A stretch of 16,986 nt of DNA from Erythrobacter sp. UBA1916 (GTDB lineage: Bacteria > Pseudomonadota > Alphaproteobacteria > Sphingomonadales > Sphingomonadaceae). Positions 1-6,218 of this stretch are shown here, piece after piece. A program made the translations under genes and the position numbers. The stretch lies in the NCBI GenBank assembly GCA_002337385.1, contig DDFY01000003.1, forward strand, positions 57,910 through 74,895, given 5' to 3'. The notes under the pieces were generated by a model. It was given only the letters and a program-made list of their open reading frames with translations, was not told the origin of the DNA and did not search any database. Every line of letters begins with the position of its first letter. Position 1 is the stretch's first letter.

Positions 1-240
1 TTCTTCAGCCGCGCCTATCGCGAGAACGATTACCTGTGGGGCCGGATGCACGGGGCCGAACGGATGGTCGACCTCGTCTGCTCTACGCTGCCCGATGGGC
101 TGGCCATAGCCGAGGTGGCCGAATTCAAGCGTGAGCTGTTCCTCGCCATCTGTGACGAGGAGGCAGAACGGGCGCTGTGCGATGCGAAGCTGGTGGACGG
201 CCTACGCGCCGAAATCGAGGCCAAACTCGGCGGCGCGTAA
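1..240 (+). CDS. Patatin-like protein, C-terminal fragment (5' end outside window)
   Basis: The reading frame is open from base 1 and ends at TAA 238-240, so only about the last 79 residues are present. They contain FFSRAYRENDYLWGRMHGAE followed by an acidic, helical tail. The RxYRENDYLWGR..GAER pattern is what I recall from the C-terminal DUF3376-type region of large alphaproteobacterial patatin-related proteins, which are predicted lipid acyl hydrolases. The catalytic Ser-Asp part would lie upstream of the window and cannot be checked. Met codons inside this stretch (for example at 46) are internal, not starts, because the frame stays open to the window edge. The family call rests on one short motif. 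Function is inferred only. Confidence 0.6.
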   Translation, partial: FFSRAYRENDYLWGRMHGAERMVDLVCSTLPDGLAIAEVAEFKRELFLAICDEEAERALCDAKLVDGLRAEIEAKLGGA

Positions 241-251
241 TCTGCGCAGCC

Positions 252-273
252 TTGTCAGGCAGCTGTCAGACAG
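252..273 (+). promoter_or_regulatory. Tandem 11-bp direct repeat resembling a Pho box
   Basis: TTGTCAGGCAG (252-262) is followed directly by CTGTCAGACAG (263-273); the units match at 9 of 11 positions. Two TGTCA cores exactly 11 bp apart are the hallmark of PhoB-type (OmpR-family) operators, whose consensus is CTGTCAT-N4-CTGTCAT. The AT-rich linkers of a canonical Pho box are missing (GCAG/ACAG instead). It lies 51 bp before the ATG of the cytochrome b561-type gene. The repeat is seen; the regulator is inferred. Confidence 0.4.
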
Positions 274-289
274 GAAGCGCAGAAAACGG

Positions 290-307
290 ACGAAGGGGGA
301 GCTTCGT
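290..307 (+). promoter_or_regulatory. Small hairpin next to the ribosome binding site of the cytochrome gene
   Basis: ACGAAG (290-295) and CTTCGT (302-307) form a perfect 6-bp stem around the loop GGGGAG. The stem ends one base before the near-perfect Shine-Dalgarno AAGGAGG (309-315), which sits 9 bases before ATG 325. It could affect ribosome access, but a 6-bp stem in GC-rich DNA may be chance. Confidence 0.25.
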
Positions 308-324
308 GAAGGAGGCTTTGCACC

Positions 325-873
325 ATGTCGTCATTTCGCATCTATCACCTGCTGCTTGGAGCAGCCGTCGCCGCCGCCTATTTCACGTCGGAGAGCACCG
401 GCGTTCCCCACGCATGGATCGGCTACGGCGTTGCCGCGCTTGTCATGCTGCGACTGGCGCTCGGTCTTGCTGGCAAGGCCGGCTTCGGCTGGCAGCGCCT
501 GCGCCTGCGCCGGGCGGGCCATAACGCAGGCCGGACCGTGCTGACCCATCCGCTGGTGGGCCGCGCACTCACTCTGGCCCTGCTGCTCGGCATCGCGACC
601 GCGGCGGGCACGGGCATAGCGATGGACCGTGGCGGCACGCTGGTCGGCCAGTCGATCCGCGCCCACGAGAGCGACGAGCAGGAGCATCGCGAAGCCGACA
701 AGCACGACGAGAGCCTGCTGGCCGAAGTGCACGAAACGATCGGCAACGCGCTGCTGCCGCTGGCGATCGCGCACCTCCTGTGGATGCTGATCGCGCGGCG
801 CGACCTTGCACTGTTCCTGCTGTTCTGGCCCAAGCGCCGCCGGTCACCGGCGGCGGTCACGGCCAGCAGCTAG
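325..873 (+). CDS. Cytochrome b561-type membrane protein
   Basis: 182 residues. The start ATG is fixed by AAGGAGG nine bases upstream. The protein has about four hydrophobic segments (roughly residues 6-22, 30-50, 78-98, 138-158), with histidines at membrane edges: H8 (RIYH), H29 (PHAWIGYG), H136 and H150 (AIAHLLW). This fits the bacterial cytochrome b561 / Ni-Fe-hydrogenase cytochrome b fold, which binds b-type heme by His pairs and moves electrons between quinone and a redox partner. The loop at about 112-128 is full of H, E and D (AHESDEQEHREADKHDE), unusual for a plain b561 and possibly metal-binding. The last segment is followed by a basic tail, PKRRRS. No c-type cytochrome or hydrogenase gene lies nearby, so the partner is unknown. 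The TAG stop overlaps the stop of dnaJ on the other strand. Confidence 0.8.
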   Translation: MSSFRIYHLLLGAAVAAAYFTSESTGVPHAWIGYGVAALVMLRLALGLAGKAGFGWQRLRLRRAGHNAGRTVLTHPLVGRALTLALLLGIATAAGTGIAMDRGGTLVGQSIRAHESDEQEHREADKHDESLLAEVHETIGNALLPLAIAHLLWMLIARRDLALFLLFWPKRRRSPAAVTASS

Positions 874-2000
874 GCCGAAAAGGCGCCCTTCAACCGATCG
901 AAGAAACCACGGCTTTCGGGGCATTCATCGCCGGTCTCGGTCTCACGGAACTCGGCCAGCAGCTCTTTCTGCCGTGCCGAGAGCCTGGTGGGCGTCTCGA
1001 CCACCACCTCGACCACGAGATCACCGCGTCCACGGCCCTGCAGCACGGGCATGCCAGCGCCGCGCTTGCGCAGATGGTGACCCGACTGGATACCCGCCGG
1101 AATGTCGATCGCATGCGACTTGCCATCGAGGCCGGGGATTTCGATCGTCTCGCCAAGTGCGGCGGAGGTAAAACTGATCGGCACGCGGGTGGCAAGCGCC
1201 GTCCCTTCACGCTGGAATACCGAGTGCGGCTTCACGTGGATGAAGATATAGAGGTCACCCGCAGGCGCACCTTGCGGACCGGCCTCGCCCTTGCCGGTGA
1301 GGCGAATGCGAGTGCCATTGTCAACGCCCGGCGGAATCTCCACCGTGAGCTTGCTCATCTTGTCGACCCGGCCTTCGCCGCGACAATCAGCGCAGGGACT
1401 TTCCAGCACTTCGCCGCGCCCGTGACAGGCGGGGCACGGCCGTTCGATCACGAACAGGCCCTGCTGCGCGCGCACCTTGCCATGGCCGCCGCACGTACCG
1501 CAGCGCTTCGCCGAGGTGCCCGGTGTTGCACCGGTTCCCTCGCAGGTGTCGCAAGAGGCCGCGACTTCAACTTCGATTTCGGAATTCCGGCCATGGAAAG
1601 CATCGTCGAGCGAGATTTCCATGTCGTAACGCAGGTCAGCCCCGCGCCGTGGGCGGGAGCGCCCGGCACCGCCACCGAAACCGCTGCCGAAAATCGTTTC
1701 AAATATATCGCCAAGGTCGCCGAAATCGGCATGACCACCGCCGCCGCCACGGCCGCCAGCCATGCCTTGCGTGAAGGCCTCGTGGCCATACTGGTCGTAA
1801 GCTGCGCGCTTCTGGGGATCTTTCAGGCAATCGTAGGCAACGCTGATCGCCTTGAACCGGGCTTCGCTATCGGCGCAGCCGGGGTTGCGATCGGGATGGT
1901 ACTTCATCGCGAGCTTGCGATAGGCGGACTTGATCGTCCCGCCATCGGCGGTGCGTTCGACGCCGAGCAGCTCGTAAAAATCAACTTCAGCAGAGGACAT
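870..2000 (-). CDS. dnaJ: Chaperone DnaJ (Hsp40)
   Basis: 376 residues, full length for a class I DnaJ. The J domain occupies about residues 6-72 with the HPD motif at 35-37 (KYHPDRN), which stimulates DnaK ATP hydrolysis. A Gly/Phe-rich linker follows (about 81-112). The zinc region has four CxxCxGxG-type repeats: CDTCEGTG (150-157), CGTCGGHG (167-174), CPACHGRG (189-196) and CADCRGEG (203-210). The C-terminal beta domains bind substrate. The cytoplasmic protein delivers unfolded clients to DnaK. It starts at ATG 2000 with GGAGAA just upstream and lies 77 bp behind dnaK, with a strong hairpin in the gap. The TAG stop is read from the same CTAG palindrome that ends the cytochrome gene on the plus strand. 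Confidence 0.98.
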   Translation of the reverse strand: MSSAEVDFYELLGVERTADGGTIKSAYRKLAMKYHPDRNPGCADSEARFKAISVAYDCLKDPQKRAAYDQYGHEAFTQGMAGGRGGGGGHADFGDLGDIFETIFGSGFGGGAGRSRPRRGADLRYDMEISLDDAFHGRNSEIEVEVAASCDTCEGTGATPGTSAKRCGTCGGHGKVRAQQGLFVIERPCPACHGRGEVLESPCADCRGEGRVDKMSKLTVEIPPGVDNGTRIRLTGKGEAGPQGAPAGDLYIFIHVKPHSVFQREGTALATRVPISFTSAALGETIEIPGLDGKSHAIDIPAGIQSGHHLRKRGAGMPVLQGRGRGDLVVEVVVETPTRLSARQKELLAEFRETETGDECPESRGFFDRLKGAFSA

Positions 2001-2019
2001 TCAGCTTCTCCGTAAAAGC

Positions 2020-2061
2020 CCGGGCCGCGCCGCACCATGCGAAGCGACGGCAGCGGCCCGG
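2020..2061 (-). terminator. Strong dnaK-dnaJ intergenic hairpin (attenuator or processing site)
   Basis: CCGGGCCGC (2020-2028) pairs perfectly with GCGGCCCGG (2053-2061). The stem continues as GCCG (2029-2032) with CGGC (2048-2051) past a single bulged A at 2052. The result is a 13-bp GC-rich stem with a 15-base loop. Read on the minus strand it lies between the dnaK stop and the dnaJ start, and is followed by GCTTTTACGG, a short U-run. It may act as a partial terminator or as an mRNA-stability or cleavage element that keeps DnaK above DnaJ. The structure is certain from sequence; the role is inferred. Confidence 0.6.
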
Positions 2062-2077
2062 ATTTTCAATCGGGGGC

Positions 2078-4006
2078 TCAGCCCTTCTTTTCGTCGTCCA
2101 CTTCGGAGAACTCGGCGTCAACCACCTCGTCGTCCTCGGCCTGACCTTCCGAAGCGGCCGCATCAGCCTGCGCCGCATTGGCATCGGCCTGCTCGGCTTC
2201 GTAGATCTGCTGGCCCATCTTCATGGCGACGTCAGTCAGAGCCTGGCTCTTGGCCTTCATCGCTTCGACATCGTCGCCTTCAAGCGCCGTCTTGGCCTCG
2301 GCCACAGCAGTCTCGATCTGCGACTTCAGGCCAGCGTCAACCTTGTCGCCATGCTCTTCGAGCTGCTTCTCGGTCGCGTGGATGAGGCTGTCGGTGTTGT
2401 TGCGGACTTCAGCCGACTCGCGGCGCTTCTTGTCCTCTTCAGCGAACTTCTCGGCATCCTGCACCATCTGGTCGATGTCGGAGTCCGAAAGGCCGCCCGA
2501 GGCCTGGATGCGAATCTGCTGTTCCTTGCCGGTGCCCTTGTCCTTCGCGCTGACGTTCACGATGCCGTTGGCGTCGATGTCGAAGGTCACTTCCACCTGC
2601 GGCACACCGCGCGGAGCGGGCGGAATGCCGACGAGGTCGAACTGGCCGAGCAGCTTGTTGTCCGCCGCCATTTCACGCTCGCCCTGGAACACGCGGATCG
2701 TCACCGCCTGCTGATTGTCCTCAGCAGTCGAATAGACCTGCGCCTTCTTGGTCGGGATCGTGGTGTTGCGGTCGATCATGCGGGTGAACACACCGCCCAG
2801 CGTCTCGATACCGAGCGACAGCGGGGTCACGTCGAGCAGCAGCACGTCCTTCACGTCGCCCTGCAGCACGCCGGCCTGAATGGCGGCGCCCATGGCAACG
2901 ACTTCATCGGGGTTCACGCCGGTGTGCGGCTTCGAGCCGAAGAACTCTTCGACCACTTCGCGCACCTTGGGCATGCGGGTCATGCCGCCAACAAGGATCA
3001 CCTCGTCGATCTGGTCCTTCGAAACGCCGGCGTCTTCCATCGCCTTCTTACACGGTGCGAGCGTGCGCTTGATCAGGTCGCCGACGAGCTGTTCGAGCTT
3101 CGAACGGGTCAGCGTCTCAACCAGGTGCAGCGGGGTGGACGAGCCACCTTCCATGCGCGCGGTAATGAAGGGCAGGTTGACTTCGGTCTGCTGGCTGGAG
3201 CTCAGCTCGATCTTGGCCTTTTCCGCAGCTTCCTTGAGGCGCTGCAGGGCGAGCTTGTCCGAACGGAGATCCATGTTCTCCTTCTTCTGGAACTGCTCGG
3301 CCAGATAATCGACCAGCACGTTGTCGAAGTCTTCACCGCCGAGGAAGGTATCGCCATTGGTCGACTTCACCTCGAACACGCCGTCGCCGATTTCGAGCAC
3401 GGACACGTCGAACGTACCGCCGCCAAGGTCATAAACGGCGATGGTCTTGCCGTCGTCCTTATCCATGCCATAGGCCAGCGCGGCCGCGGTCGGCTCGTTG
3501 ATGATACGCTCAACCTCAAGCCCTGCGATCTGGCCGGCGTCCTTGGTCGCCTGGCGCTGCGCATCGTTGAAGTAGGCAGGCACAGTGATCACGGCCTTGG
3601 TGACGGTCTCGCCGAGGTAGCTTTCGGCGGTTTCCTTCATCTTCTGCAGGATGAAGGCCGAGATCTGCGAGGGCGAATAGTCTTCGCCGCCAGCATTCAC
3701 CCAGGCATCGCCGTTCTTGCCCGAAACGATGTTGTAAGGGACAAGGTCGATGTCCTTCTTGGTGGTCGGATCGTCGAACCGGCGGCCAATCAGGCGCTTG
3801 ATCGCGAACAGCGTGTTGTCGGGGTTGGTCACCGCCTGGCGCTTGGCCGGCTGGCCGATCAGGCGTTCACCATCCTTGGTGAAGGCAACGATCGACGGCG
3901 TGGTGCGCGCGCCTTCGGAATTCTCGATAACCTTGGCCTTGCCCCCCTCCATCACTGCAACGCAGCTGTTGGTTGTGCCAAGGTCGATGCCGATAATCTT
4001 GCTCAT
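2078..4006 (-). CDS. dnaK: Chaperone DnaK (Hsp70)
   Basis: 642 residues, full length. The N-terminal ATPase domain shows IDLGTTNS (7-14), the catalytic lysine K70 (FAIK), PAYFNDAQRQATKDAG (143-158), INEPTAAALAYG (169-180), the phosphate-binding DLGGGTFD (193-200) and ILVGGMTRMPKV at about 340. The substrate-binding domain follows with DVTPLSLGIETLGG, then the helical lid, and the acidic tail ends EVVDAEFSEVDDEKKG as in bacterial DnaK. It is the ATP-driven folding chaperone that works with DnaJ and GrpE, both encoded in this window. ATG 4006 begins the universal MSKIIGIDLGTT; the ribosome binding site is weak (GGGAA). It is the first gene of dnaK-dnaJ, transcribed from a heat-shock-like promoter at about 4110-4137. 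A gene for the copper chaperone diverges from the same gap. Confidence 0.99.
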   Translation of the reverse strand: MSKIIGIDLGTTNSCVAVMEGGKAKVIENSEGARTTPSIVAFTKDGERLIGQPAKRQAVTNPDNTLFAIKRLIGRRFDDPTTKKDIDLVPYNIVSGKNGDAWVNAGGEDYSPSQISAFILQKMKETAESYLGETVTKAVITVPAYFNDAQRQATKDAGQIAGLEVERIINEPTAAALAYGMDKDDGKTIAVYDLGGGTFDVSVLEIGDGVFEVKSTNGDTFLGGEDFDNVLVDYLAEQFQKKENMDLRSDKLALQRLKEAAEKAKIELSSSQQTEVNLPFITARMEGGSSTPLHLVETLTRSKLEQLVGDLIKRTLAPCKKAMEDAGVSKDQIDEVILVGGMTRMPKVREVVEEFFGSKPHTGVNPDEVVAMGAAIQAGVLQGDVKDVLLLDVTPLSLGIETLGGVFTRMIDRNTTIPTKKAQVYSTAEDNQQAVTIRVFQGEREMAADNKLLGQFDLVGIPPAPRGVPQVEVTFDIDANGIVNVSAKDKGTGKEQQIRIQASGGLSDSDIDQMVQDAEKFAEEDKKRRESAEVRNNTDSLIHATEKQLEEHGDKVDAGLKSQIETAVAEAKTALEGDDVEAMKAKSQALTDVAMKMGQQIYEAEQADANAAQADAAASEGQAEDDEVVDAEFSEVDDEKKG

Positions 4007-4109
4007 ATTTCCCGTTCTCTTCCTTCAGGTCTGACGCTGCGCTTTCGGGTCCCCCGCAAGGCGGCAAGTCCGCTTCGGCAGCTCGTTAAAAGGTGTGTTA
4101 CGAAGGGCG

Positions 4110-4137
4110 ATATAGGCGCGCTTTTGCTTGGCACAAG
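4110..4137 (-). promoter_or_regulatory. Candidate RpoH (sigma-32) heat-shock promoter of dnaK
   Basis: On the minus strand CTTGTGC (4137-4131) is followed after 14 bases by CCTATAT (4116-4110). This resembles sigma-32 promoters (CTTGAAA, 11-16 bases, CCCATNT), and the CTATAT -10 resembles alphaproteobacterial RpoH sites. A start near 4103 would give a dnaK leader of about 97 bases. No CIRCE inverted repeat is visible near it, so RpoH rather than HrcA probably controls dnaKJ. Confidence 0.55.
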
Positions 4138-4156
4138 AGAGGTGCCCGACTAGAAA
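4128..4156 (+). promoter_or_regulatory. Candidate sigma-70 promoter of the copper-chaperone gene
   Basis: TTGGCA (4128-4133) and TAGAAA (4151-4156) are separated by 17 bases, with 5/6 and 4/6 matches to TTGACA/TATAAT. Transcription from about 4163 would give a short leader carrying AGAGGA before ATG 4184. Its -35 element physically overlaps the -35 of the opposing dnaK promoter (4131-4137). Confidence 0.4.
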
Positions 4157-4183
4157 GGCAGCTTGTCTCAGAAGAGGAAAGCC

Positions 4184-4699
4184 ATGACCATAAAGACCTT
4201 CGCCGCTGCGCTCGCCGCCATCACCCTTGCACTGGGCACGGCAGCCTGTTCCGGCAGCGAAGACAATGTGGCTGAGACCACCGCGCCCGACGCACCCGCA
4301 GGCATTTCGGTAACCGACGGCCGGATGTCGTTGCCAGCGGTGAAAGGCAATCCGGCCGCGATCTATTTCACCGTCCGCAACGTGAGCGACAAGCAGGTGA
4401 CGATTCGCGCCGTTGATGTCGCGGGCGCAGCCAGTGCGCAGCTTCACGAAACCAGTGAATGGAACGGAAAGATGGACATGCAGGAGCTGTTTCAGCTGCC
4501 CATCAAGCCGGGCGCCGAAGTGGTGCTCGAACAGGGCGGCAAGCACGTGATGGCCTACGACCTTGATGACGACCTCGTTGCCGGCGGCGAAACCGAAGTG
4601 ACGCTGATCTTCGTCGGCGGCGACAAGGTGAGCTTCCCCGCCAAGCTGATGGCCCCGGGTACGGCCGACATGGACCATTCGGCAATGGAAGGCATGTAA
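4184..4699 (+). CDS. PCu(A)C periplasmic copper chaperone, lipoprotein
   Basis: 171 residues from ATG 4184, chosen because AGAGGA lies just upstream and the signal sequence begins at once; an upstream TTG at 4163 would add seven charged residues. The signal peptide ends TAAC with C22, a lipobox with an atypical Thr at -3. The mature domain carries the exact PCu(A)C copper-binding spacing H-X10-M-X21-H-X-M: H88, M99, H121, M123. The C-terminus adds further Met and His (DMDHSAMEGM). These proteins hold Cu(I) outside the inner membrane and pass it to the CuA site of cytochrome oxidase or to other cuproproteins. No SenC or oxidase gene is present in the window. The gene is divergent from dnaK and is followed 12 bases later by the HELTH protein. 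Confidence 0.92.
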   Translation: MTIKTFAAALAAITLALGTAACSGSEDNVAETTAPDAPAGISVTDGRMSLPAVKGNPAAIYFTVRNVSDKQVTIRAVDVAGAASAQLHETSEWNGKMDMQELFQLPIKPGAEVVLEQGGKHVMAYDLDDDLVAGGETEVTLIFVGGDKVSFPAKLMAPGTADMDHSAMEGM

Positions 4700-4711
4700 G
4701 CAGCCAACCCG

Positions 4712-5206
4712 GTGAAGCCTGCGTCCGTCCCCTGCCCCGTCGGTGGAGAGAGGGCGCTGACATCAGGCGAGGTGGCGCTCGCCGCATCGGTGTTTGGGGA
4801 TGCGATTGATGCGGCGCGGGTTACGATCCGGCGGCGCAAGTTCTTCCCGTTCCAGCCAAGGAAAGTGACGATGGCCCCGCGCGGTCATCTCCATTTCCAC
4901 CCGCGCGGCAGCGTCTATTGTGACGACTTTGCCGCAGCCTCGCTCGCGCGCCGCGCGCTTTTCATCCACGAGCTGACCCATGTCTGGCAGACCCAGACCA
5001 AGGGCGAATGGTATCTCGTGCTCAATCGGCACCCATGGTGCCGTTACGACTATTCGCTGAAGCCGGGCTGGACGCTGGAGCGATACGGCATCGAACAGCA
5101 GGCCATGATCGTGCAGCACGCCTTTACCTTGCGCGAAGGCGGCAATGTACCGGCTGCACCACCTTTGGAGACCTATCGCGCAATCCTGCCTTTCGCGATG
5201 GCGTGA
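4712..5206 (+). CDS. Putative zinc-metallopeptidase-like protein ('vgr-related' type)
   Basis: 164 residues from a GTG start at 4712; no ATG lies in frame upstream and the ribosome binding site is weak. The central feature is FIHELTHVWQ with H86, E87 and H90, an HExxH zinc signature extended as HExxHxxQ. E128 (YGIEQQA), about 40 residues downstream, could be a third ligand. The protein is small, has no signal peptide or membrane segment, and is rich in basic and aromatic residues (RRKFFPFQPRK, HLHFHPRG). I recall similar sphingomonad proteins labelled 'vgr related protein', but I see no VgrG domain and no type VI secretion gene, so that name says nothing about function. It lies 12 bp behind the copper-chaperone gene and may be co-transcribed. 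Protease activity is inferred only from the motif. Confidence 0.7.
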   Translation: MKPASVPCPVGGERALTSGEVALAASVFGDAIDAARVTIRRRKFFPFQPRKVTMAPRGHLHFHPRGSVYCDDFAAASLARRALFIHELTHVWQTQTKGEWYLVLNRHPWCRYDYSLKPGWTLERYGIEQQAMIVQHAFTLREGGNVPAAPPLETYRAILPFAMA

Positions 5207-5365
5207 ACCCTAAAAGCGCGGCTGCATCAGTCACGATCGTCGTCCTGAAGTAACCTGACGATTCGGCTCTCTCGGGGCTCGCGATATTGCCAACAATCCA
5301 GTGCTTTGCGAGATAAATCTCTCTTGCGAGACGAGGGGTCGACGCAACATATTCCGAGGTCTTCA

Positions 5366-5854
5366 ATGCTGAACCGCCTGACACCATCGATAGCCGCACT
5401 GGCACTCATCATGTCCATGCCCGCAGCTGCACAGGTTTCTGTAGAAGATCTGGTGCCCACCTATGGCAGCCATGACCTTGCCAGCGGCTTCGAGCCCGAT
5501 CCTTTTACGGTGAAGGTGGTGGCCGGGGGCGATGTCGATGCCTCGGAATATCTGTCCTCGTGTTCCGGCTTTGTGGCCAGAACACCCGATGTGAGGATCA
5601 ATTATACGGCCGGATCCCAATACCCGCTCATCATCGGGGCTATTTCGGAGAGCGACACCACGCTGGTCGTCATCCCGCCAGAGCAGACCATGAATTGCGA
5701 CGATGATAGTTGGGGCGACGGAGACCCGATCATGACCTTCAAACGCCCCCAATCGGGCATTTACCTGATCTGGGTCGGCGCATCGGCACAAGGCGAATCT
5801 GCTGCTGCCGTCGTTGTCGTCAGCGAGAGCACCCGCATCATCAACCCCGAATAA
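5366..5854 (+). CDS. Small secreted protein of unknown function
   Basis: 162 residues from ATG 5366; a frame open from TTG 5306 would put 20 polar residues before a classical signal peptide, so the later ATG with GAGG upstream is preferred. The signal peptide is MLNRLTPSIAALALIMSMPA with probable cleavage after A22 (AAA-Q). The mature part of about 140 residues is acidic and beta-rich, with two cysteines (SSCSGF and MNCDDD) that could form a disulfide. PDVRINYTAG, DTTLVV, CDDDSWGDGDP and SGIYLIWVGA resemble a repeat-free beta-sandwich family of sphingomonad exported proteins, sometimes named 'peptidase S1'. No Ser-His-Asp catalytic pattern is visible, so that label looks misleading. The acidic DDDSWGDGD stretch could bind calcium. 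The role is unknown. Confidence 0.7.
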   Translation: MLNRLTPSIAALALIMSMPAAAQVSVEDLVPTYGSHDLASGFEPDPFTVKVVAGGDVDASEYLSSCSGFVARTPDVRINYTAGSQYPLIIGAISESDTTLVVIPPEQTMNCDDDSWGDGDPIMTFKRPQSGIYLIWVGASAQGESAAAVVVVSESTRIINPE

Positions 5855-5858
5855 CAAA

Positions 5859-5887
5859 GGCCCGGCACCTCATCGACGCACCGGACC
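5859..5887. terminator. Weak hairpin between convergent genes
   Basis: GGCCCGG (5859-5865) and CCGGACC (5881-5887) form a 7-position stem with one C-A mismatch, in the 43-bp gap between two genes that end toward each other. There is no real T-run on either side. A bidirectional terminator is plausible from position but weak in sequence. Confidence 0.3.
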
Positions 5888-5897
5888 TCCGCTTGGT

Positions 5898-6161
5898 TTA
5901 GTAGCAATCCACCTCGTACTCGCGTCCGCGGGAATCGACGCGGTAGCATTTGTCGTCCTTCTTGATCAGCGATCCACCAGCCGCACCTGCGGCAGCACCG
6001 ATGGCGGCGCCAGTGGCAGCGTCACCGCCGGAAATGGCGCCAATACCTGCGCCTGCAGCCGCACCGGCCAAGCCGCCTTCGACGGCATAGTTGTCGGCAC
6101 AGGCTGCCAGCGACAGCGATGCAACGATGGCGGCTGAGACTGTAGCGATCCGGTTCTTCAT
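5898..6161 (-). CDS. Small glycine-zipper lipoprotein
   Basis: 87 residues from ATG 6161, chosen because GGAGGA lies a few bases upstream and the signal peptide starts there; the frame runs further upstream without need. The signal peptide MKNRIATVSAAIVASLSLAA ends in a good lipobox, LAAC (C21). The mature protein has an Ala/Gly zipper (about 29-63: GGLAGAAAGAGIGAISGG, GAAIGAAAGAAGG) that can form a membrane-inserting helical hairpin. A short hydrophilic tail follows with two cysteines (KCYRVDSRGREYEVDCY). Such proteins resemble the glycine-zipper/OsmB-like family in the cell envelope and are often stress-induced. A candidate EcfG promoter lies upstream. It stands alone, 196 bp from grpE. Confidence 0.82.
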   Translation of the reverse strand: MKNRIATVSAAIVASLSLAACADNYAVEGGLAGAAAGAGIGAISGGDAATGAAIGAAAGAAGGSLIKKDDKCYRVDSRGREYEVDCY

Positions 6162-6193
6162 GTGATCCTCCAATAGGGTAACTATGAAGAATC

Positions 6194-6218
6194 TACGGAA
6201 CGGCAGGCGGATAGTTCC
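6194..6218 (-). promoter_or_regulatory. Candidate EcfG (general stress response) promoter
   Basis: On the minus strand GGAAC (6218-6214) is followed after 16 bases by CGTA (6197-6194). The alphaproteobacterial EcfG consensus is GGAAC-N16/17-CGTT, so the match is perfect at -35 and 3 of 4 at -10. Transcription would start about 25 bases before the lipoprotein ATG. The site overlaps a small inverted repeat, GGCGGA-TAGT-TCCGCC (6206-6221). Confidence 0.42.

Noticed and set aside
780..2015. A 411-codon plus-strand frame antisense to dnaJ
   Set aside because: It fully overlaps dnaJ and the end of the cytochrome gene, has no ribosome binding site, and its composition mirrors the opposite strand.
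2351..4153. A 600-codon open frame on the plus strand, antisense to dnaK
   Set aside because: DnaK is certain on the other strand. Long antisense frames opposite dnaK/hsp70 are a known artefact of codon bias in GC-rich genes. The product is low-complexity, His/Leu/Arg-rich and matches no family I know.
4712..5206. Type VI secretion link suggested by the name 'vgr related protein'
   Set aside because: No VgrG, PAAR, Hcp or T6SS gene is present and the protein has no VgrG-like domain.
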